This document shows positions 17,363 to 27,300 of a stretch of 64,000 nucleotides of DNA, one piece after another (position 1 is the first letter of the stretch; each line of letters starts with the position of its first letter). The DNA comes from Pseudocalidococcus azoricus BACA0444 (lineage in GTDB: Bacteria > Cyanobacteriota > Cyanobacteriia > Thermosynechococcales > Thermosynechococcaceae). The notes beneath the pieces were generated by a model, which searched no databases, had not been told where the DNA came from, and worked only from the letters and a program-made list of their open reading frames with translations. The translations under genes and the position numbers were made by a program. Location: positions 94,377-158,376 of the forward strand of contig NZ_JAVMIP010000005.1 in assembly GCF_031729055.1 (NCBI RefSeq), written 5' to 3'.

Positions 17363-18577
17363 TCACCTCGATTGAATTAGTTGGGAAACTGGTTCTGAAA
17401 CTTGAATCGCGGTCTGGACTTGGAGATTACTGAAACGAGCGGCGATGGGACTAGATTCGGGAGAGAGTTGGATTTTGACTTCCACAACCCGCCGATCTAG
17501 GTTTTCCCCCGGTTGATTGCTGAAAATGGCCTGCCGTTCCACCTGTTGCCCAATTTCAACTACCGTACCCGTGAGTTGATCCGCAAAGGCTTGGCCGGTA
17601 ATCGTGGCCGTTTGTCCAGGCCGGACGCGAGCAATATCCGTTTGATAGACTTCGGCCACGACCATCATTTGTTGGGTGGTGCCTAAACTGACGATGCCAT
17701 CATCCCCCAAGGATTCCCCCGGCCGGACATGGACTTTTAAGACGGTGCCATTGATCGGGGAGCGAATATAGGCCTGTTCCAATTGGGTTTGCAGTTGGCG
17801 TTGATTGGCAATGGCGCGTTCGACTTCGGCCTGGGCGACTTGAATATCCACCGGCCGCACTTCCGCAATCTGGTTTAAGGTGGCGTTGGCTTCCCGTTGT
17901 TGGGCCGCCAGGGTATTCATGGAACGACTGAGGGCGGCTTGGGCTTCCTTGAGTTGGGCCTGGGCCATTTCTAAATCCAAACGCTTCGCATCTAATTGGG
18001 AGGTGGAAATGGCTCCCTCTTGGTAGATGGCATAAAAGCGTTCATATTCTGACTGAGCAATCCGAACTTGGGACTGCCAGCGGGCAATGGTGGCTTTTTG
18101 GGTAGCAATGGTTCCCTCCAGATCGGCATTGACGCGAGTGATCGTGGCTTGCTGGGCTTGAATTGCCCCGGATTTGGCTCCGGCTTTAACTTGGGCAAGG
18201 CGGGCCTGGGCCACTTTAACGTCCTGCTGGGCCTGGTTGAGCGCGGCCTGGAGTCGCTGGGCAGAATCTAGCACTGCAATCACTTGCCCGGTTTTGACCT
18301 GATCTCCCCGTTTGACCCGTAATTCCGCCACTCGATCCCCATCCAAGGCCAAGGGAGCGGCAACTTGTATCACTTCTGAGAGAGGTTCTAGGCGGCCAAG
18401 GGCAGTAACTTGGGGGGGTGGGCTGGGGGTTAGGGGGATTTCACTCTCGCGCTTGGCCTGGGAAAATTGAGCAACTTGGTTCATGCCATAGGCAATAATT
18501 CCGCCAGTCACAACTAAAAGACTGCCCACTAAAAGGGGGACTTTCCAACCCTTAGGCTTCCATTTAACCAACATCAC
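17363..18577 (-). CDS. devB: DevB-like HlyD membrane fusion protein
   Basis: A 404-residue periplasmic adaptor. It has one N-terminal membrane helix (about 14-33), then a lipoyl/barrel half (VTALGRLEPLSEVIQV and VKRGDQVKTGQVIAVLD), a long coiled coil (about 105-250), and the returning half (AYIRSPINGTVLKVHVRPGES). It links the DevCA inner-membrane complex to an outer-membrane channel of the TolC type, which is not encoded nearby. Its start overlaps the tetR stop by 14 bases. Two ATGs in a row (18577 and 18574) are possible starts. Confidence 0.9.
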   Translation of the reverse strand: MMLVKWKPKGWKVPLLVGSLLVVTGGIIAYGMNQVAQFSQAKRESEIPLTPSPPPQVTALGRLEPLSEVIQVAAPLALDGDRVAELRVKRGDQVKTGQVIAVLDSAQRLQAALNQAQQDVKVAQARLAQVKAGAKSGAIQAQQATITRVNADLEGTIATQKATIARWQSQVRIAQSEYERFYAIYQEGAISTSQLDAKRLDLEMAQAQLKEAQAALSRSMNTLAAQQREANATLNQIAEVRPVDIQVAQAEVERAIANQRQLQTQLEQAYIRSPINGTVLKVHVRPGESLGDDGIVSLGTTQQMMVVAEVYQTDIARVRPGQTATITGQAFADQLTGTVVEIGQQVERQAIFSNQPGENLDRRVVEVKIQLSPESSPIAARFSNLQVQTAIQVSEPVSQLIQSR

Positions 18578-19160
18578 CCTGACTCCTTACCTGCTGGTGG
18601 TCGAGATAGGTCGTAATCACATGGCGCATTAAGGCTAATTGTTCGGTCATCGAAACGGCTTCTCCCTCAAACATTCGGTGCATTAAAAGGCCATCCACAA
18701 AACACATCAGTAAGCGAATCAGCCGCCGATCCTCCAGTTTGAGCACATCCACCAAGGCCTGTTCCACATGGTCTGAAACTTGCTTTAAGGCGGCATTTTG
18801 TTGGACTTTATCGGCCCCCTGCTGCTGATAAAACTCAATTGAAATTAACGTTTGTTGCCGACAGCGGGCCTCGTTGCGCTCCAGAAATCCAAAAGCAGCC
18901 TCAAGACGTTCGCCAAAGGTGGGGAGTTTTTCAAGTTCAGCGGCAAAGCTGTAAATGTCCTGCTCAACCATGTCTGCTACCAGTTGCTCGAATAAATCCT
19001 CCTTACTAGAAAAATAGTGATAGAGCGTACCCGTGGAAACCCCCAAGGCCTGGGCAATTTGGCGCATGGTCAAGGCGGCGTACCCCTGCTCGGCAAATAA
19101 GTCAAAGCATTGATTCAACAACTCACGGCGGTATTGGTCATGGTCAACAATCTTGGGCAT
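18564..19160 (-). CDS. TetR family regulator of the dev cluster
   Basis: A 198-residue repressor. The helix-turn-helix is near residues 25-60 (YAALTMRQIAQALGVSTGTLYHYFSSKEDLF), followed by an all-helical ligand domain of usual size. It is first in a same-strand cluster (TetR, DevB, DUF2834, small ORF, GNAT, DevC, DevA) and overlaps devB by 14 bases. A perfect 10-bp palindrome lies 34 bp upstream of its ATG, and a near copy lies inside the cluster, so it probably represses both itself and the exporter until a ligand binds. The ligand is unknown. Confidence 0.9.
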   Translation of the reverse strand: MPKIVDHDQYRRELLNQCFDLFAEQGYAALTMRQIAQALGVSTGTLYHYFSSKEDLFEQLVADMVEQDIYSFAAELEKLPTFGERLEAAFGFLERNEARCRQQTLISIEFYQQQGADKVQQNAALKQVSDHVEQALVDVLKLEDRRLIRLLMCFVDGLLMHRMFEGEAVSMTEQLALMRHVITTYLDHQQVRSQGDVG

Positions 19161-19192
19161 TGGGGTAATTCTAGGAACAGTTTTTTATTATC

Positions 19193-19207
19193 TCGAACGT
19201 TCGTTAT
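19193..19207. promoter_or_regulatory. Putative TetR operator upstream of tetR-devB
   Basis: TCGAACGTTCGTTAT, with the perfect palindrome CGAACGTTCG at 19194-19203, 34 bp upstream of the tetR ATG. The same 15-mer with one change recurs at 16976-16990. Binding by the adjacent TetR protein is inferred from position, symmetry and recurrence. Confidence 0.65.
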
Positions 19208-19400
19208 TTAACAAAATTTAAGCATTGTGTAAAAATCTTGTCAAGAGCCAGAAAATGTGATTTTTTTATAGCGTTCAACACATTTTATTTAACCAATGGA
19301 ACCCTTTAATACCTTGCTGATCAGGCTTTTTGGGCTTGCCTATTTTTATTTCTTAATCGGCAATACTAGCCGGCTCAAAATAATCACCTAAGATCCAGTC

Positions 19401-20267
19401 TTATAATGTGCCGCGAAATAACCCTTGGGGGCGGACAAGCAGGACTAACATCATTAAAACTAGAGCTACGGCTAACTTATACTCAGTCGGGATAAACAAT
19501 GTACTCAATTCCTGAGCAACCCCAATAATTAAGGCCCCCGCAATTGCGCCATAGGGGTTGCCAATGCCACCGAGAATCACGGCTGCAAACATCGGCAAGA
19601 TTAAAAACCAGCCCATATTGGGACGAATTGCCGTAATCAGGCCATAGAGACCCCCACTGACCCCTGTTAGCACCCCCGTAATCCCCCAAGTCCAGAGGAC
19701 AACTCGCTCCACATCAATTCCGGTCACCCGAGCTAGATCTAGATCATCCGCCACAGCCCGCATTGCCTTGCCAACTTTGGTGCGTTGCAATAATAGGTGA
19801 ATGCCAATAATTGCTAAGACTGCCAGGCCCATGACAATTAGGTTGTAATAGACAACTTTAATGCCACCGAGATCAATGGCTGGGACAATCGGCAGTCGGA
19901 GGGATTTATTTTCCCCACCCCAAATCAGAATCACCCCATTGCGAATAAACAGAGACAGGCCGATGGAAATAATTACCAGGGTTGTGGATGTAGCCCGTCG
20001 GGTTCGCATCGGGGCCCAAATTAGTTTTTCGCAGATCACCATCCCTAAAGCTGTTAAAGCTGCCCCAATCCCAATGGCTGGCCAAATGGATAATCCGGCT
20101 CCGTTAGCGACCAAAATGAAATAAGCTCCCAAGGTCATAAAGTCACCGTGGGCAAAGTTCGGTAGGCGTAAAATTCCAAAGGTCAAGCTAAGACCAATGG
20201 CCGCTAAAGCAATAATCGAACCCAGGGCCAGGCCATTAACGAACAGTTGTGCAATCGTTTGTGTCAT
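19401..20267 (-). CDS. natD: LivH/NatD-type branched-chain or neutral amino-acid ABC permease
   Basis: A 288-residue permease with about eight membrane helices. The opening GLALGSIIALAAIGLSLTFGILRLPNFAHGDFMTLGAY is the LivH signature. It would pair with a LivM-like permease (NatC), two ATPases and a binding protein to import neutral amino acids, but none of these is nearby; in cyanobacteria such subunits are often scattered. The ATG at 20267 gives a family-typical N-terminus; the frame extends to 20393, but that would overlap the upstream gene. The assignment to NatD is by similarity of type only. Confidence 0.82.
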   Translation of the reverse strand: MTQTIAQLFVNGLALGSIIALAAIGLSLTFGILRLPNFAHGDFMTLGAYFILVANGAGLSIWPAIGIGAALTALGMVICEKLIWAPMRTRRATSTTLVIISIGLSLFIRNGVILIWGGENKSLRLPIVPAIDLGGIKVVYYNLIVMGLAVLAIIGIHLLLQRTKVGKAMRAVADDLDLARVTGIDVERVVLWTWGITGVLTGVSGGLYGLITAIRPNMGWFLILPMFAAVILGGIGNPYGAIAGALIIGVAQELSTLFIPTEYKLAVALVLMMLVLLVRPQGLFRGTL

Positions 20268-20358
20268 GTATTTATAGAAGGATTGGGAAGCGAGAAGTGA
20301 GTTAACGTCTTTTGTGCGGCGATCTACTATGTTCTCGTTCCTCTTTTCTCCCGTTAGT

Positions 20359-21018
20359 TTAGCAGTAGGGGGTGATATCCTCTTGACACTCATCCGCCAG
20401 ATAACTCAAGGCCCGAAACCGCAGCCCCACTAATTGGTCATAGAGAGGATTAAGTTTGCACAGGGGTGGGATATGGACAATTTTGCGACCAAAGAGTTTT
20501 ATATCTCGTTCAAAAGGACATTGGGGCGGAATCAGCCGACAGAGGAATTTGGCCACTTTCGGATCATGAACTTGCATCCCATCTAGCCAATGCCGCATCG
20601 GATCTAGGGGGTGAATGCCATCTTGGGAAATAAGGTCTTCGTGCTGACCATCAAGAGTAAGGCGGAGATTTTCGAGGGCCGGGATTTTTAAGCCGAGGGC
20701 CTGGCAGTAGGTTTGAACCACATCATCCTCGGCCTGGGAATACACGCCATTGGCTAACCCAACCATGACGGCGGTACGCAAAAAATTTTCCGCCAGACTA
20801 CCATCGGCTCCTAAGGCGGTTTTCAGTTCTGTGGGAGTCAAGGGTTGAACGTGATCTAAATCCAGGCCGGGGGTAATTTGCTCCTGCATCAGATTGGCAA
20901 TCAGGTCTTTTTCTTCCGGGTCAAAATGCCCATCGGCCCAGGCCACGCTGAGGAGCCCCCGTAACCATATCCCAACTTGCTCCGGCGAAAGCTGACTGGG
21001 TGTAACCGTTTCTGGCAT
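20359..21018 (-). CDS. TerB-like/Mo-dependent nitrogenase C-terminal domain protein
   Basis: A 219-residue protein. Residues about 15-110 form a TerB-like helical bundle (LRGLLSVAWADGHFDPEEKDLI, with an acidic pair). The C-terminal ~90 residues match the domain annotated as Mo-dependent nitrogenase C-terminal: LCRLIPPQCPFERDI, HIPPLCKLNPLYDQLVGLRFRALSYLADEC. Despite that name the family is widespread in cyanobacteria that do not fix nitrogen, and no nif gene is in this window. Several conserved cysteines suggest metal binding. The molecular role is unknown. Confidence 0.8.
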   Translation of the reverse strand: MPETVTPSQLSPEQVGIWLRGLLSVAWADGHFDPEEKDLIANLMQEQITPGLDLDHVQPLTPTELKTALGADGSLAENFLRTAVMVGLANGVYSQAEDDVVQTYCQALGLKIPALENLRLTLDGQHEDLISQDGIHPLDPMRHWLDGMQVHDPKVAKFLCRLIPPQCPFERDIKLFGRKIVHIPPLCKLNPLYDQLVGLRFRALSYLADECQEDITPYC

Positions 21019-21255
21019 ACCAACCTCAATAAACAGGACAAAAAAGAAAATCTATAGGATCACCCTGATCAAGCCAGACAGCAATAAATCGGGAAACCTC
21101 GGTTAGGCTGCTTTTCCCTTCACACAGTGGGTATAACCCTATAAGCTGAAAATTTTGAATAAACTTGCTTAAATCAGGAATCTAGGTCAATTTTACCCCA
21201 GGCCCCTGAGGGAGAATTACACCCCTGCGGGAAAACATGATCACATCGGCTAAGC

Positions 21256-21711
21256 TTATTTTGCTCGATTGCATAATAATGCCCAGGTCAGCCGCTCCAC
21301 AACCCCGGTGATATCTAACTTATGTTTGCGCTGAAACTCGGCCACCGCTTCCTTGGTCTTTGCATCAAAAATCCCCTGGCGTTCGACCCGATAGCCGTTC
21401 ACCTGGAGTAAGGTTTGTAATTGATAGACATCCCGGCCGGTTAAGCCTTGGCGTAGGATCCGCTCTCCCAGGGGGACTTTATCCTTGAGGGAAAACCACG
21501 TTTCTGGCCCCGCCACGCCATCAATCCGTAGGCCAAATTTCCGCTGATAACGCTTTAGTGCTTCTTCGGTGCGACTGCCAAAATCCCCATCCACCTTGAG
21601 GGTAAACCCGTGGGCCTTGAGTAATTCCTGTAACTCCACCACATCCGGCCCAACTGACCAGGGATAGAGCGTTGGCCCTGTTAAGGCATAGGGTGAGATT
21701 GAGCCAGTCAT
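21256..21711 (-). CDS. Protein with two peptidoglycan-binding domains
   Basis: A 151-residue protein built from two PG_binding_1 repeats: residues about 20-73 (DVVELQELLKAHGF, DGDFGSRTEEALKRYQ, DGVAGPETW) and about 90-147 (DVYQLQTLLQVNGY, GIFDAKTKEAVAEFQ, GVVERLTWALL). No signal peptide or catalytic domain is visible, so it is either exported by another route or the start lies elsewhere. It stands alone between the nitrogenase-domain gene and leuC, which is divergent 163 bp away. Confidence 0.85.
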   Translation of the reverse strand: MTGSISPYALTGPTLYPWSVGPDVVELQELLKAHGFTLKVDGDFGSRTEEALKRYQRKFGLRIDGVAGPETWFSLKDKVPLGERILRQGLTGRDVYQLQTLLQVNGYRVERQGIFDAKTKEAVAEFQRKHKLDITGVVERLTWALLCNRAK

Positions 21712-21874
21712 AGATCGTCAGAAAGGGGCAGCGATAAAAGGCAACAGGCAGCAAGGAACTCTTCCCAAAGCATAGGCACTTTTAGCAAAATTTAGCCCAG
21801 GCCCAGGAATTTTAGCCCAGCGGTTATAATTAGTAGCTTAGGATACTTAATCTTCACCCCACAGCAATAACGCC

Positions 21875-23281
21875 ATGAGTCGCGGCACACTTTTCGACAA
21901 GGTTTGGGATTTACATACCGTTAGCACCCTTCCCTCTGGGCAAACTCAGCTTTTTATTGGCTTGCATTTAATCCACGAAGTCACCAGTCCCCAGGCCTTT
22001 GCCATGATTCGGGAGCGGAAGTTACCAGTCCTATTCCCCAACCGCACAGTCGCCACTGTGGATCACATTGTCCCCACCGATAACCAGGCCCGCCCCCTAG
22101 CCGACTCCTTAGCCGAAGAAATGCTCCAGGCCCTTGAGAAAAACTGCCAGGATTACAATATTCGTTTCTATGGCATTGGTTCGGGGAATCAAGGGATTGT
22201 CCATGTCATTGCCCCAGAGCAAGGCTTAACTCAACCGGGGATGACCATTGCTTGCGGGGATAGCCATACTTCTACCCACGGGGCGTTTGGGGCGATTGCC
22301 TTTGGAATTGGGACGAGTCAAGTTCGTGATGTTCTTGCTTCGCAAACCCTAGCCTTGGCCAAGCTCAAAGTCCGCAAGATTGAGGTCAATGGCAGTCTTC
22401 GTCCGGGTGTCTATGCCAAGGATGTAATTTTGCACATTATCCGTAAGCTTGGAGTCAAGGGTGGGGTGGGCTATGCCTACGAATTTGCGGGTTCAACCTT
22501 TGCCCAGATGACAATGGAAGAGCGGATGACGGTGTGCAATATGGCCATTGAAGGCGGGGCCCGCTGTGGTTACGTTAATCCCGATCAAGTCACATTTGAT
22601 TATCTTCAGGGTCGAGATCAGGCGCCAAAAGGTGAGGCCTGGGAGCAAGCCGTGGCCTGGTGGCAGAGTTTAGCAAGTGACCCCGATGCGGTCTATGACG
22701 ATGGGGTGGTCTTTGATGCGGCTGAGATTCCACCGACTGTCACCTGGGGCATTACTCCCGGCCAAGGAATTGGGGTCAATGAGCCGATCCCGGAGCCTAA
22801 GTATTTACCCGATTCGGAAAAAGCCCTCGCTCAAGAAGCCTATACCTATATGCAACTAGAACCCGGTCAACCGATCCAAGGGACAAAAGTTGATGTTTGC
22901 TTTATTGGCAGTTGCACCAATGGGCGGATTAGTGATCTTCGGGAAGCAGCCAAAATTGCCCAAGGCCGTCAGGTTGCCCCAGGGATTAAAGCCTTTGTCG
23001 TCCCAGGTTCAGAGCGGGTGAAGGAAGCGGCCGAGGCAGAGGGCCTGGATCAAATTTTTACCGCCGCTGGATTTGAATGGCGCGAACCTGGCTGTTCCAT
23101 GTGTTTAGCCATGAATCCCGATAAACTCCAAGGCAGTCAAATCAGTGCTTCCTCTTCTAACCGTAATTTCAAGGGTCGGCAGGGATCGGCTTCAGGACGG
23201 ACATTATTGATGAGTCCAGCGATGGTCGTGGCCGCGGCGGTGACGGGGCAGGTGACAGATGTGCGGGAATTGTTGAATTAA
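21875..23281 (+). CDS. leuC: 3-Isopropylmalate dehydratase large subunit
   Basis: A 468-residue aconitase-family enzyme of leucine synthesis that isomerises 2- to 3-isopropylmalate with a 4Fe-4S cluster. Cluster cysteines are in [16 protein letters not shown] and [12 protein letters not shown]. The active-site block [21 protein letters not shown] is intact. Length is normal. The small subunit leuD is not adjacent. leuA, for the preceding pathway step, is in this window at 35.8-37.4 kb, so leucine genes are dispersed. It converges with ispD across 10 bp. Confidence 0.97.
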   Translation: MSRGTLFDKVWDLHTVSTLPSGQTQLFIGLHLIHEVTSPQAFAMIRERKLPVLFPNRTVATVDHIVPTDNQARPLADSLAEEMLQALEKNCQDYNIRFYGIGSGNQGIVHVIAPEQGLTQPGMTIACGDSHTSTHGAFGAIAFGIGTSQVRDVLASQTLALAKLKVRKIEVNGSLRPGVYAKDVILHIIRKLGVKGGVGYAYEFAGSTFAQMTMEERMTVCNMAIEGGARCGYVNPDQVTFDYLQGRDQAPKGEAWEQAVAWWQSLASDPDAVYDDGVVFDAAEIPPTVTWGITPGQGIGVNEPIPEPKYLPDSEKALAQEAYTYMQLEPGQPIQGTKVDVCFIGSCTNGRISDLREAAKIAQGRQVAPGIKAFVVPGSERVKEAAEAEGLDQIFTAAGFEWREPGCSMCLAMNPDKLQGSQISASSSNRNFKGRQGSASGRTLLMSPAMVVAAAVTGQVTDVRELLN

Positions 23282-23291
23282 GGATTGAAGC

Positions 23292-23978
23292 TTAAGGATT
23301 GAAGCGGCCCTTGAGAATCTGTTCAGCCAGGGCGAGATCGGCCGGAGTTGTGATCTTCAGGTTGGTTTCCTCGCCCATGACGATCTGAACAGGTAAATCA
23401 AATTTTTCAAAGAGGGCGGCATCATCCGTAACCTCCAGGCCCAGGTCTCGTCCTTTTTGATGGCAGTCTTTTAATTCCTGAACCCAGAACCCCTGAGGCG
23501 TTTGGGCGGCCCAGAGAAAGTCCCGATTGGGGGTTGCGGTGACAATGTTTGTCGAGTTAACAATCTTAATGGTGTCTTTAACCGGAATTGCCGCCACAAA
23601 TCCAGAGCAGTTCTCAAGGGCCTGGGCGCAACGCTGGAATAAATCAGGTGTGGCCAAGCATCTAGCTCCATCGTGGATCAGAACCTGAGTCGCATCATCC
23701 GGGAGAGCTTGTAGGCCATTATAAACTGACTCTTGGCGGGTCTTTCCCCCCGGAATGAGAACAGTCGGGTACGGGAAATCAAATTCCGCCAGTAGCACCT
23801 GCCAGTCCGGAAAATCTCCAGGTTGGCCAATGATTCCTAACCAGGAAATAGCAGGTGTCGCTCTAATTGCTGTCAATGTCCAGGCCAAGAGCGGCCGACC
23901 CAGCACCTCCAGTAGGAGCTTATTCCGGTGACTGCCCATGCGTTTACCCAGGCCGGCTGCCGGAATTAATAAATGCAT
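23292..23978 (-). CDS. ispD: 2-C-methyl-D-erythritol 4-phosphate cytidylyltransferase
   Basis: A 228-residue enzyme of the MEP isoprenoid pathway that joins CTP to methylerythritol phosphate. The nucleotide-binding loop AAGLGKRMGSHRNKLLLEVLGRP is at the start, with VLIHDGARCLATPDLF and the family signature EVTDDAALFE further on. Length is typical. It converges with leuC; the shared 3' junction contains an 11-bp sequence (AAGGATTGAAG) present twice. No other MEP genes are in the window. Confidence 0.95.
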   Translation of the reverse strand: MHLLIPAAGLGKRMGSHRNKLLLEVLGRPLLAWTLTAIRATPAISWLGIIGQPGDFPDWQVLLAEFDFPYPTVLIPGGKTRQESVYNGLQALPDDATQVLIHDGARCLATPDLFQRCAQALENCSGFVAAIPVKDTIKIVNSTNIVTATPNRDFLWAAQTPQGFWVQELKDCHQKGRDLGLEVTDDAALFEKFDLPVQIVMGEETNLKITTPADLALAEQILKGRFNP

Positions 23979-24105
23979 AGTTAAGGTTCAAGTTCGAGGT
24001 CTGGAAACCAATTATCCTCCAAAACCTACCCCAAACCGATAAGAATTTTCTAGGAAGATTTAATCAATCCCAATGGGTCGCCGGAACGCCTAAAATTTCT
24101 CAAGT

Positions 24106-24276
24106 CTAAGAACGGCGGCCGGGTGTACCTTGATCTTCTGGAGGTGGAGAATCGGCCATCAGGGTCGAAGTTGTCCGGTTGATCTGTTCAAGGGAAGACA
24201 TTGAGGTGGCGCGGCCAAATCCCCAGGCCAGGCTGAGGCAAACGAGACTGACAACAATCGCAATTACATAGGGCAT
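24106..24276 (-). CDS. Small single-helix membrane protein
   Basis: A 56-residue protein from the ATG at 24276. One hydrophobic helix (PYVIAIVVSLVCLSLAWGFG) is followed by a polar tail ending in DQGTPGRRS. A ribosome-like AGAGGT lies 8 bases upstream. A longer frame to 24360 would overlap the end of the AAA-WD40 gene and add unlikely residues. It sits 56 bp downstream of that large gene on the same strand. No family recognised. Confidence 0.5.
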   Translation of the reverse strand: MPYVIAIVVSLVCLSLAWGFGRATSMSSLEQINRTTSTLMADSPPPEDQGTPGRRS

Positions 24277-24332
24277 GGTAGAGACCTCTGAAGAAGGGTT
24301 AACTGGGGAGAAGGTAGGGGAAAACATCATTT

Positions 24333-27300
24333 TTAGTGTCTGTTGGGAGGCGCAGGGCAAGCAGCTTGGGCAGTGAGATGAGTAACTCGAAAGTCATTTA
24401 ACCAATGGCATCCTTGCTGGATCAAGTCAGGGAGGGAATAAAGAGGCATTAGATAAACTTGGTCATTTTGGCCGGCAACCGCTAGGTGTTGGGAGGCGGC
24501 CGGACTGACATCGAGGGTATAGGAAATACCGGCCTGGTCATTCACAGTCGCAATGGGTTGACCACTCAAGGCCCAAACACTGACAATGCCATCCTGCCCC
24601 GCACTGACAATCATTTCGCCATCTTGACTCAATCCTAAGCTGAGAATACTACTCATGTGACCCCTAAATTGACGGATTTTACGACCGTTCAGTTCCCACA
24701 GGCCAATGATTCCGCCTTCCCCAGCCACAATCACGGTTTTGCCATCGGGGGTAATATTTAAGCTGGTCAGCCAACCTTGCTGGGGGTTGAACTCGCGGAT
24801 TAACTTGCCAGTCTTCACATTCCAAAAGCGCACCCAACCATCTTGACCTGTACTGACTACGGTTGAAGTGGGGGAGTTTTCGGCCCCTGGAGTTGGAGGT
24901 AAGAAGCGTAACCCCCAAATTGCCCCAGTATGGCCGTGGAACTTACGAGCAGACTGAGGTGGCCAAGCTGGGAATTGATCAGCGGTTGCTGTGAACGGGC
25001 CTGACCAAACCAGAATCTCCCCGGTTTTCCCCGCCGCCGCCAAATACTGGCCATCCCCACTAAAGTCAACGGCATAGATGGCTGGCCCAGGCGGTTGCAG
25101 GGATAGAACAGAATTGGGGTGCTGCTGGAGGGGCCAAATTCCAACCGTACCATCATCACCCCCAAAGGCGAGGCTCTGGCCATCAGGGCTAAATTCCACG
25201 GTATTCATTCCCTGCGAGCTGGCCTGGATCCGTTGGCTGAGTTGCCCATTCAGTTGCCAAAGCTTAAGGCTGCCATCTTTCCCCGCAGTGGCCAGGTGAT
25301 CTCCTTGGGGAGAAAAGTTAACGTGCCACACACTGGCCTGACCTGCGCTCCAGAGCTTATCTCGGGGTTGAAAATCCCACAGGAACAGCCGACCACTGGG
25401 ATCGCTACTCAGGAGTGTTTTCGTTCGCTGATTGAAATCCACACTGGTGACAAACCGTTCATGGCCCGATAGCTCATGTTGGAGTAAGCCATTTACAGTC
25501 CAGAGACGAATTATATTATCTTCACTCAGAGTCAATAATGTTTCCCCAGAGGGACTGGCTCCGACTAAATAAGCTGGGGTTAAACTGACCCGCCACTGGT
25601 TAATTTGCTGGCCTTGGGTCGTCCAAAGCCGGAGAATCCCATCCTCTCCAACTGTGGCAATTTTTTTGTGGTTAATAAAGATGACACTTTTTTGGATTAC
25701 GGCTTGACCCAGGCCCGCCTGCCAGGCCCCCACCAACTGCCCCGATAACGTCCAAAGCCGAATAAAGCCATCATTGCCCGTGGTGACGAGGGTTTGCCCA
25801 TTGGGAGCGTAGGCAAGGCTGAATCCTTTGGGGGCCTGGGCAAAAAAGCGTGACTGGAGGCGGCCATTTGCGGCCCAAACTAGGACTTCACCTTGATTGG
25901 TTAGGCCCGCTAAGGTGGTTTGGGTTGGACTGAACTTAAAGCTCGCCAGGCCTGTTGCCAAGTTGCCCAATGTAAATAATTTTTGCGGCTGACCGGCTAG
26001 ATTCCAAACTTCACCCGTGCCGGCCTGGGTAAAGAGGGCCAGTTGCTCACCTTCAGGATTAAACCGCATTCCCACGAGGGGTTGGGTGGACAGTTGGGCC
26101 TGGGCTAATTTCTCCCCTTGGATATTCCAACGTTGAACCTGGCCGTCTGTGAGCACCGTCAGCACTTGTCCATCTTGGGTGAGGCTGCTACCAACTAAGG
26201 GTTTGGCAATGTTCCATTGGTTGCGGGCCAGGATGCGGCTGAGGATCGTATTCAGGGTTAGGATCGGGCGCGTGGTTGGGTATTGACTCAGGGGCTGTGG
26301 GCCAACAATCCGCAATAGTTCCCGGCCATTTTCGATTGCCGCCACCAGCGAGGGTAAGGGTTGGGAGGGAAATTGATTGAGGATATTGATACTGTCCTGT
26401 TCAAGGCCCAAACTGGCTTGGGAGCTTTGGAGTTCTTGGCTGGTGCGCACCAGGCCTGTACCGACTACAATCGCAATCACCGACACTAACCCTAAACCAG
26501 CTAATGATAATTGCCCAAGGCGGCGGGCCTGTTGGCTGGCTTGACTCAGGATGCGATTGGCCTGGGCCATGGCTTCTTTTTCTTGACGTTCAATAATCAG
26601 GGTGCGTTGGGTTTCCTGTTGTTGCCAATCTTGGGAAGCGGCTAAGAATTGATAGTCTTGGTCACTTAAACTTTTGTCACTGGCCCAACTTAAGGCTTCT
26701 TTGAGGCTTTCTCCCCGCAATAGCCGCGAGGTATCGCTACAGTTGGACTCGACCCAGGCCTGGAGTAATACCCCATAGGGCCGTAATTGCCCCAGTTGAA
26801 ACTCCACCCAGGCCAAGTCAAACACCTGGGCATAAATTGGATTAAAGACCCGTAACTGCCCCTGGTCGTAAGCCACTAGGCCGGTTAACCGCAATTCAAT
26901 CTGTTCACTACTGTCATCGGCAGGAATTGTCCCGGTCTGGAGCAGGTGTTGATACAGGCCTAAAATGCGGCTGGCCCGTTGTTCATTGGCCAAAATCCGG
27001 TTGCGAATGGTTTTTAAGTGTTCTGGTTCATCATGGTGTTCCCAATCGGTTAAGACTCTGGCCTGGACGAGTTGGTTAATGGTGGCGGTCTCCTGGCCTG
27101 GGGGAATGGGGTCTAAAAGGTGCTGTTGGGCCAGGCGGCAGAGTTTTTGGGTCAGAAAGGGTTGCCCCCCCGTCCAATCTAAGATGGCCTGGAGTACGGT
27201 TTCTGGGTTCGGACTGAGATCGGCCAAGCCTTGGGCTAAGGGGGCCGCTGCCGGTAATGCTAAACCCTCTAGGGGAATGGCGCGCCCAATATTAAAGGGA

